Shown one piece after another: positions 57,283 through 64,000 of a stretch of DNA of 64,000 bases. The position numbers and the translations under genes are program-made. Below the pieces are notes generated by a model. The model did no database searches. It had not been told where the DNA came from and was given only the letters and a program-made list of their open reading frames with translations. Origin of the DNA: Clitoria ternatea (Eukaryota; Streptophyta; Magnoliopsida; Fabales; Fabaceae). The stretch's first letter is position 1; each line of letters starts with the position of its first letter. The stretch lies in the NCBI GenBank assembly GCA_037962975.1, contig CM075669.1, positions 193,820,501 to 193,884,500 on the forward strand, given 5' to 3'.

Positions 57283-57298
57283 GGTGTTTTTAGTAGTG
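57283..57298. repeat. Right terminal inverted repeat of CACTA
   Basis: GGTGTTTTTAGTAGTG, inward reading CACTACTAAAAACACC, followed by the target duplication ACA. Confidence 0.93.
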
Positions 57299-57301
57299 AC
57301 A

Positions 57302-57622
57302 TTAGAAAAGTTTACAAATGGTAGAGATAATTTGAATGTATTACTTGGAAACCAAAGATGTATGTTTGATAAAACTGGCTTAGGATACAACTCTACCAAA
57401 AAGGAAAAACATTATAAAATTTTCTTTGTACCACCTAGAAAGGCATCATCACCGTTCTCTAAATGTAATCATTGCGGTGTCAAAGGACATAATGCTCAAA
57501 ATTGCTATGTTAGAAAACTAGGACCAAAGATTGTAAGAAAGGTGTGGGTTCCCAAAGGGACATTACCACAAGCTAACCTAAAAGGACCCAACATAAAATG
57601 GGTACCTAGTTCTCTAAACTAA
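57302..57622 (+). pseudogene. gag: Element B gag, C-terminal part
   Basis: Resumes the gag frame after CACTA and includes a second zinc knuckle CNHCGVKGHNAQNC (CX2CX4HX4C) that is eroded in element A. It ends at TAA 57620-57622 at the same place as gag of A. This half has no internal stop. Confidence 0.88.
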
Positions 57623-58472
57623 TTTTGTTTTGTAGGTATATTTCAAGGCAAGCAACACCCATTGGTATCTAGATAGTGGGTGTTTAAAGCACATGACGGG
57701 AGATATAACCAAATTCACAACATTCACTCCCAAAAGAAAAGGAAACGTCATGTATGGTGATAACACCAAAGGAAGAATACTAGGTATTGGAAACATTGGT
57801 AAGAATTCCTCTAATTCAATTAGTGATGTATTGTATGTTGAAGGCCTCAAACACAACTTGCTTAGCATTAGTCAATTATGTGATAAAGGATATAGAGTAT
57901 TGTTTGAATCAAATTGTTGCATAATTGAACATAAGCTAAATAAGAAAGTCAAGTTTGTTGGTAAAAGAATTGATAATATTTACATGATTGATGTTGATAG
58001 TTTGTCCTCAAATGATGTGCAATGTTTCATGACTAGAGAGGATGAGACTTGGTTATGGCATAGAAGAATAGCTCATATACATATAGACCATTTGAACAAA
58101 CTTGTTTCTAAGGAATTAGTGATTGGCTTACCAAAGCTTAAATTTGAAAACAAATTTTGTGATGCATGTCAAAAGGGAAAACAAGTAAAGGCATCCTTTC
58201 AAGCTAAAAATATTGTTTCCACTCAAAGGACTTTACAACTTTTGCACATGGATCTATTTGGACCTTCTAAAATTAAAAGCTTTGGTGGTAATTACTATAG
58301 TCTAGTGATTGTAGATGATTATTCAAGATATACATGGACCTTGTTTCTTGCTCATAAAAATGAAGCATATCATGCATTCAAAAAACTAGCCAAGATTATC
58401 CAAAATGAGCAAAACTCAGAGATTGCATCCATAAGAAATATTAGGTTTTCTAGGATATTCATGACATTGTAG
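57623..58472 (+). pseudogene. pol: Element B pol fragment: protease end and integrase N-terminus
   Basis: Matches pol of A from the gag/pol junction through the integrase zinc motif (WHRRIAHIH..CDACQKGK) into the core (HMDLFGPS, then VIVDDYSRYTW). The junction carries stops, including TAG where A has Trp or Leu codons near 57670. Homology is continuous to about 58436. After that only short blocks of pol survive before element C. Confidence 0.85.
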
Positions 58473-58480
58473 GTACCTTC

Positions 58481-59209
58481 TGATCCGGTCTCAATACCGG
58501 TATCCGATCTGCAAGACATATTTCAACGTCTTTGTCAAGACATCTACGTGTAACTGGTGTCATCGGTATACATCCGGACTGTAATTCCGTATCAGGCGTT
58601 CTCCCTATACCGGTTGTTCAGGATAACACCATGACACCGGACAACACACACGTCACTGTGCTAAAGACAAGGATTATTGCTACAGGGATCGATCAATAAT
58701 TCCCTGCACTACGAGCCAAATTCTGCTCACGGGGATGGTCAACTTGTTCCCTAATCCTAGTCTATATTCTCCATGCTCAATATAAAATAGCCACTTGACC
58801 CAATCATGCTGGTAAGTGCGCAATAAAATAATGCTAATGGGAGTTAGTGGTTCCCCACTAACGAGTCCTCGTAAAACGAGCCAATCAGGTATATGAACTC
58901 ATTTCATGAATGAAGTGAGGGATCTTCAACTAGATCTATGAAAGATTACTCTCAAAAATACATTCCTTACTTGGAATATCATCACTGACTTGAGCGTCGT
59001 AGAATCTTTGCAGGTGACACCACCATTCGTCCACTTCAACGTGTTAGGTCGGTGTGAAGGATCTCCAGGACGCCCAATCCGCTCTCCTCATTCAAGGACA
59101 ACGGATATTTACACCGGATACTCATACATCCGGTCTTCTGTACAGTATTTGCATACTATTTGTGATTGACTTGAGTCCGGATCTCTAGACCCCGGTTCAG
59201 GACAGATCA
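58481..59209 (+). repeat. Element C 5' LTR
   Basis: 729 bp with perfect short inverted ends TGATC/GATCA. TATAAAATAG at 58781-58790 is a likely TATA box. The first 265 bp are nearly identical to 63736-64000: I see only about two differences, so the insertion is recent. Confidence 0.9.
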
Positions 59210-59210
59210 T

Positions 59211-59227
59211 TGGCACGCCCGGTGGGA
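59211..59227 (+). promoter_or_regulatory. Primer-binding site of element C
   Basis: TGGCACGCCCGGTGGGA, the Tat/Ogre-type primer site, one base after the LTR. Confidence 0.85.
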
Positions 59228-59274
59228 TGCGATAAAGTTATTCCCATATCCTTTGAAAGAGCAAGTAATCCACA

Positions 59275-60780
59275 ATGGAAGGCGAAGCACAAGATTTCAT
59301 GGAGAATCAGCCTGAAGGCAGAACCAACCCCAATGTCTTCAGGAAGCTCAACTTTGATTCTCATGGGGGCAGCTCAAAAAAGATAGTGACAGTGTCTAAT
59401 CCTGATCCTCGTGATGAGCTAATTAGTCAACTCCAAAGGGAACTCGCTGAATTGCGAAAAGAAAGAAGGCAAAGCGAGGATAAAGAATCATCTCGCACAC
59501 GAAATACTCCCCACACAACCGAGGGAGAAAAATCCTCTACCCCCCAGTATTCAAATATCCCCACATTTGAAGGGAAGAAACAGATCCACGATTCTGATAA
59601 GAGAGTTATTAAAGGGAAGAGGAGGCTGATGATAGTCTCTCCAGTAACTTATAAGCTCACAGTTCCTTTTTCAAGGAGACTTATGAGTGTACGCATCCCT
59701 AAGCACCTACAGACTACTCAACCTCTCTCTATAGAAAAGTACAATGGTGAAACTGATCCTACTAAGCATCTTGATGCTTATACACTCGAAGTCATGTACC
59801 TGGGGCCAGATGAAGATGTCATGTGCAGGATGTTCCCTCGGACTCTTGTTGATGATGCCCTTAGCTGGTTCAGGAAGCTACCATCAGGTTCCATTGACTC
59901 ATGGGAAGAAATGGCAACAGCATTTGTGGACCACTTTGTCATTTCCAGTGATATTCCCAGAACATCTCATACCTTGGCTCAGATTAGGCAGGGGGAACAT
60001 GAAACTCTCAAGGACTTCTTGAAGAGGTTTCACAAGGAAGCAGCTGCTGTTCCAAACTCGGCAGAAGCACTACAATTGCACATAGCAATAGAAGCTTTGC
60101 AACCAAGCTCTGCTTTTGCCCTATCGTTGGCAAAGAATCCTCCAGTGAATTTCGAAGAATTCAGGAGGAAAGCATCCAAGTATGTGAGCATTGAAATACA
60201 CTTGGAAGCAACAGTGGCGAGAGGGAAATCCCCAACGTTACAACGGAGTGATAAGAGCAGATCCAGATCGGATCCCATGGAAAGACCGTGCTGTGGCGAT
60301 GCCTTCCATAGCTCCGCTCCACAGCGTTAAGCAGAACGGATGCATACATTCGACAATTATGCTCCGCTAAATTCTGAACAATCTCAAATTCTTAGGGAGA
60401 TCGGATGGCCAACCCTTATTGCGTACGGGGACAGGACTCCGCCCCAGCTTCGCAAACAGGGTGACCCTCGGAAATACTGCGAATTCCATGAGCAAGAGGG
60501 CCATTCAACAGATGAATGTCAGGCTCTGATGAATACTATTGAGACCCTGATCCGAGAGGGTAAACTCAAACAATACCTTCTTAAAGAAAGGTCTACTGAT
60601 CAACTGGACCAGATTGAGAAAAGAGGAAGAGATTACGAGGAAGACGATGACGATCATCCCACTCCGATCAGAAGGTTTACTGCTTCTGAAAAACAAAAGG
60701 GAGTTGTGATTGGTGAGCCTGCACAGCAAAACACTATGCCCCGACAACAACATCAAGGCCGTCGAGAGGTCATTGATTAG
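59275..60780 (+). pseudogene. gag: Element C gag with one in-frame stop
   Basis: One frame of 502 codons, broken only by TAA at 60328-60330 (codon 352). The N-terminal region is Gln/Glu/Arg-rich with a helical ELISQLQRELAELRKERR segment. The central retrotransposon gag domain contains YNGETDPTKHLDAY, FPRTLVDDALSWFRKLP and TLKDFLKRFHKE. The C-terminal FDNYAPLN block leads to CEFHEQEGHSTDEC, a CX2HX4HX4C variant of the zinc knuckle. It ends in an acidic and Gln-rich tail. ATG 59275 follows the primer site by 47 bp. If the stop is bypassed or polymorphic the protein could act in trans. Confidence 0.85.
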
Positions 60781-60939
60781 GGATCAGGCCAGCAAAATTA
60801 ATAGGGCCTTCTGTTGATACAGCTAGTCGTTGTGACAAGATACTTTCAGGACGGATGATCCTAACAATGTATCCGTTGTTAGCGATAAACCTCTTCAAAG
60901 GTACAACTGGGTGAACCACCCCATTCGAAGGCCCATATT

Positions 60940-61440
60940 ATAGGATTAAACCGAACTTTGGGTACGGTTAGTAAGTTTGGCTGAACACCGGTGAAGGCTC
61001 AGATTGTAGGATTGAACCGAACTTCGAGTACGACTAGTAGGTTTGGCCGAACGTCGGTAAAGACCTGAGTTGTAGGATTAAACCGAACCTCAGGAAATGG
61101 GTTGTAGGATTGAACCAAACCCCATTCTAAGAACGGTAAAACCCAACACCGTATTGAAGGCTTGGGCGCAGTAAGCTGGTTCTTCTTCAAGACCACGCTG
61201 AACCCCAAGTAACGGGCGCAGTAGGTTCAGGATTAGCCCTGATCTGAACCCCGTGTTGAAGGCTCAGATTGTAGGACTAAACCGAACTCTGAGTACGACT
61301 AGTAAGATTGACCGAACGTCGGTGAAGAATCGTCATTGGGTAAAACCAAAGACCGATTGAAGAACAGTTAGTAGGATTAAACCGAACGCCAAATATGACA
61401 TGGATTGTAGGATCAAACCGAACTCCAAACACAACAAGTA
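60940..61440. repeat. Dispersed tandem repeats around TTGTAGGATTRAACCGAA
   Basis: About eight imperfect copies of a core reading TTGTAGGATTRAACCGAA, alternating with TTGRCCGAACGTCGGT-type phrases. Unit length is irregular, about 35-70 bp. Confidence 0.8.
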
Positions 61441-62340
61441 AGTTATACTGAACTCCAAATTAATACTCTCTTTTGAAGTTCCTTATTTGGAAGTTTTATA
61501 ACTTTAAATTCTGAATCATCAATTCTTCAGTCAGGAATGCTCAATTGAAACCTGACTCATAAACTCCGACCCAAAAATAATTCATTCGGGTACGCCACAA
61601 TCTTAGGCACATTCACCCGAAACCTTTCAGTCGGAAATATTTACATTCGAAATTATCAAATAGAGGAATTTCTATCCGAAGTCCTCACTCTTAAGAACTC
61701 TCACGTGAAAGTATCACTCAGAGTTCGTTCAAAGTACTGATCACCCAATAATACTGGGGGACAGCATCAACAGTTTAACGAATATCTTGAGGAATGAACT
61801 CTTGATGAAACGTTCTCACAGTCATTCCCCCTCAAGATTTACATTACAAGTCGTTCTCATGACAATAACATGTTCACTTACAACGGCGATCCCTATTATG
61901 ATATTTACAACCAAAAGGCCTGATCTTTAAGAAGCAACATACGCTTTTTACCAGGCTTTTATATCAAACTATCTATACTTGACAAAAGATACTCTATCTT
62001 TTCTGTCAAATCAAGTCTTTGGCTATCAAAATGCCTATGCATGAAAACGATAGTTATACATCTCTATCCGTTCTTCATCTTGCATGTAAAAATCCGGAAT
62101 GAAGGTTCTACGTTCATACCCGATCTTCACTACTTAAGTCCGGAATGATTCAATACACATGCAATCCCTCTATTAAAGCTGTTTTCTACTAAACGTACTA
62201 CGATCGATATAGCTCATATGAGCAAATCTACTAACTCCTGGTACGAACAATTCCCATCATTATTCTTATGATGGAAGCTTTTGAAAATTGAGAAGCATTC
62301 ACACAATCCGTACTCCTACGATTGAAAAAATGTCTCCAGG

Positions 62341-62800
62341 ACGGATTATCTCAATCACTTAATCTGTGATCTAACGGTGTAACTCTTGGCGTTGTGTACT
62401 CTTCCAGAACGGATAATCTCAATCACTCATTATGTGATCTGACGATGTAACTCCTAACGTTGTGTACTTGTCCAGGACGGATGATCTCAATCACCTATTC
62501 TGTGATCTGACGATGTAACTCCTGGCGCCGTACACATCCCAAGGACGGATGATCTCAATCACCTATTATGTGATCTGACGATGTAACTCCTGGGTCGTAC
62601 ACATCCCCAAGACGGACGATCTCAATCACCTATAAAGTGATTCGATGATGTAACTCCTGATACAAACAATCCCCATCATCATTTTTATGATGGAAGATTT
62701 TGAAAGTTAATCCGCACTTTCGCTCTCAAGTGGTATTCTCCCAGGACGGATACTCTTTATCACCTATTCTGTGGTACAATGACGTAACTCCTGGCATAGA
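62341..62800. repeat. 68-bp tandem repeat in element C
   Basis: Five units. ACGGATKATCTCAATCACC-like starts lie at 62341, 62409, 62477, 62545 and 62612 (68, 68, 68, 67 bp), with a diverged sixth near 62745. Each unit includes GTGATCTGACGATGTAACTC. CATCAT/ATGATGG hairpins flank the block near 62255, 62675 and 62813. Confidence 0.9.
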
Positions 62801-63289
62801 CAAACTCCCATCATCATCCTTATGATGGAAGGCTCAAACACCACTTTCTTACACCTTTGCAGTTCCCCAAACTTGGAACAATATTCTTACAATGGACGAC
62901 ATTGTTTTCTCCAGTGAGAATAACATGAATTAATAACAGTCATCCGTCCTGTTACACTATTTTACTAAACAACGGATCGACCCCTCTTTTCCCCAAAAGA
63001 ATTAAGGATCATGCCCTAAAGACAGGCACCTTCTTCTTAACACGCACTTGGGGACATGTATATATATTTATCCATTCTAAATTCATTTGTTGTTTAATCT
63101 TCCGAGGCAATGATTTCAATTTAACCTCAAGGTTAATCATACAGAACGGATTAACAACGACTTAAATATACATGAAATGTTGAAGACAAATTTCTTAAAT
63201 GAATTTTATTCATAAAGGACGAAATTACACAATTGTTCAAAACCGGAGTTGATCCCGGTACACAACTTTACATATAAATGAAAACAAGA

Positions 63290-63634
63290 CTACGAGGGAG
63301 GAATTTGCTCTTCAGCTTTCTGTGCCTCCTCAACACCAGGCTCTTGTGTCCCTTCCTTTGGGACTTCCTCAGGAATATCCCCTCCGGGAGCCTCGGTTCC
63401 TTCCGCAGATGAAGGAACCTCAGACGTAGGAAAGATGAAATCTGGTCCCATACTTTGACCCTCAGGAAGAGGAGGCAAACCGTATAAGGACGTCGGAGGA
63501 TCTTCATGACGACCATCAACCACTGCGACTAACTTTCCTCCATGGAATTCATAGAACGGATCCATTCCATGGAATTCATAGAACGGATCTTTTAATCTGA
63601 GAACGGTTCTTTGCAAAATAATAATAAATGCCAA
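63290..63634 (-). CDS. Possible antisense ORF of Tat-like element
   Basis: 114 codons, antisense, between the interior and the 3' LTR. The start has a duplicated DPFYEFHG block from a 25-bp DNA duplication. The rest is Pro/Glu/Gly-rich and acidic (PEEVPKEGTQEPGVEEAQKA). Several plant Tat elements carry an extra antisense ORF at exactly this place; here I infer a relation from position only. It may be a fragment or a chance frame. Confidence 0.35.
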   Translation of the reverse strand: MAFIIILQRTVLRLKDPFYEFHGMDPFYEFHGGKLVAVVDGRHEDPPTSLYGLPPLPEGQSMGPDFIFPTSEVPSSAEGTEAPGGDIPEEVPKEGTQEPGVEEAQKAEEQIPPS

Positions 63635-63721
63635 GGAACTGTTATACGCGTAAGCTTACCGATATTCAGACCTCTCGCAGGTTGAGTAGCTTATGTGAAC
63701 AACCACTCAGTCCCTCACACA

Positions 63722-63735
63722 AGCTAGGGGACATA
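63722..63735 (+). promoter_or_regulatory. Polypurine tract of element C
   Basis: AGCTAGGGGACATA directly precedes the 3' LTR. It is weaker than the tracts of the copia elements. Confidence 0.6.
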
Positions 63736-64000
63736 TGATCCGGTCTCAATACCGGTATCCGATCTGCAAGACATATTTCAACGTCTTTGTCAAGACATCT
63801 ACGTGTAACCGGTGTCATCGGTATACATCCGGACTGTAATTCCGTATCAGGCGTTCTCCCTATACCGGTTGTTCAGGATAACACCATGACACCGGACAAC
63901 ACACACGTCACTGCGCTAAAGACAAGGATTATTGCTACAGGGATCGATCAATAATTCCCTGCACTACGAGCCAAATTCTGCTCACGGGGATGGTCAACTT
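63736..64000 (+). repeat. Element C 3' LTR, cut by window end
   Basis: The first 265 bp match 58481-58745 almost base for base. The remaining 460 or so bp and the target duplication lie outside the window. Confidence 0.92.

Larger units (their letters stand above)
44128..57298 (-). mobile_element. CACTA (En/Spm-like) transposon, 13.2 kb
   Basis: 13,171 bp with terminal inverted repeats CACCACTAAAAAAACACC (left) and CACTACTAAAAACACC (right, read inward), a 3-bp target duplication ACA (44125-44127, 57299-57301), and dense subterminal repeats of the form TAGCGACGG/CCGTCGCTA at both ends. It encodes a TNP2-type transposase and a Transposase_24 protein, both on the minus strand. The gag frame of B is continuous across the empty site, which confirms both boundaries. 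Complete but with a few point lesions. Confidence 0.96.
50446..57298 (-). other. Long 5' region of CACTA
   Basis: 6.9 kb upstream of TNP2 without a supported gene. It holds a large hairpin (50585-50813), a 79-bp tandem repeat (51130-51440), a possible captured exon (51960-52240), two related purine-rich modules (53217-53640 and 56050-56580), AT-rich spacers and the right subterminal repeats. Several minus-strand GT donors (CTCAACTG-GTAAGT near 55290; AAACAG-GTAACA near 56065) suggest spliced 5' untranslated exons, which is common in CACTA transcripts. Confidence 0.6.
41344..58480 (+). mobile_element. Element B: copia retrotransposon of family A, truncated and carrying CACTA
   Basis: Has a 5' LTR, primer site, gag and the first third of pol, all close to element A. 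It is interrupted in gag by a CACTA transposon (44128-57298) and ends in a rearranged stretch where element C begins at 58481. No 3' LTR in the window, so its target duplication cannot be checked. Confidence 0.9.
60781..63289. other. Non-coding, repeat-rich interior of element C
   Basis: No pol gene. It contains two repeat zones (about 60940-61440 and 62340-62800) and AT-rich spacers between them. This replaces the roughly 3-4 kb where an autonomous Tat element would have pol. Confidence 0.75.
58481..64000 (+). mobile_element. Element C: Tat-like gypsy, gag-only, truncated by window end
   Basis: 5' LTR 58481-59209 (TGATC to GATCA), Tat-type primer site, gag, about 2.5 kb of repeat-rich non-coding DNA, an antisense ORF, a polypurine tract and the first 265 bp of the 3' LTR. 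No protease, RT, RNase H or integrase is found in either strand of the internal region, so this is a non-autonomous (TR-GAG type) element by what is visible. Confidence 0.88.

Overview
The window is nuclear DNA from a flowering plant. Everything recognisable is transposable-element sequence: Ty1/copia and Ty3/gypsy LTR retrotransposons with tRNA-iMet-type primer sites, a long-LTR chromovirus with a chromodomain-like tail, a CACTA (En/Spm) DNA transposon whose genes carry plant-type introns, and a gag-only Tat-like gypsy element. A legume is my tentative guess from the LTR style (TGAATCGATTCA and CTCGCTTGAGCGAG arrays); this is not proven. I found no host gene, rRNA, tRNA, microRNA gene or CRISPR array that I could support.

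Layout. 1-12517: remnant of a Tat-like gypsy element (LTR about 79-155 plus 9320-9828, decayed gag to about 11.1 kb), interrupted by complete copia element A (156-9314, target duplication AAACT). 12518-13397 and 40356-41343: two visible parts of a minus-strand long-LTR remnant, H. H is interrupted by copia element F (13398-40350, target duplication GCCTA). F itself contains G (14536-20256, minus-strand gypsy deletion derivative, target duplication GCTTC) and E (25754-36704, gypsy chromovirus with two 3097-bp LTRs, target duplication AAGTC). 41344-58480: copia element B, same family as A, interrupted in gag by a 13.2-kb CACTA transposon (44128-57298, target duplication ACA) and cut off in pol by element C. 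58481-64000: C, a Tat-like gypsy element with gag but no pol, running off the window.

Coding state. No protein-coding gene is fully open, but several are barely damaged. E carries one 1466-codon gag-pol frame with five stops and no frameshift; each stop is one C-to-T or G-to-A change from an expected codon. The CACTA element has a four-exon TNP2 transposase gene (one stop, one frameshift) and a five-exon Transposase_24/TNPA-like gene (three TAG stops) with coherent splice sites. This pattern fits elements silenced and decaying by deamination of methylated cytosine.

Most unusual signal. The LTRs of E and G each carry an array of small hairpins in which stems differ but the loop is constant (TGTGA in E; AAGTAG-like on the sense strand of G). 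Each is followed, in the same LTR order, by an array of CGC-N4-GCG-like palindromes. The A/B family has a third kind of palindrome array. I know of no described function for this architecture.
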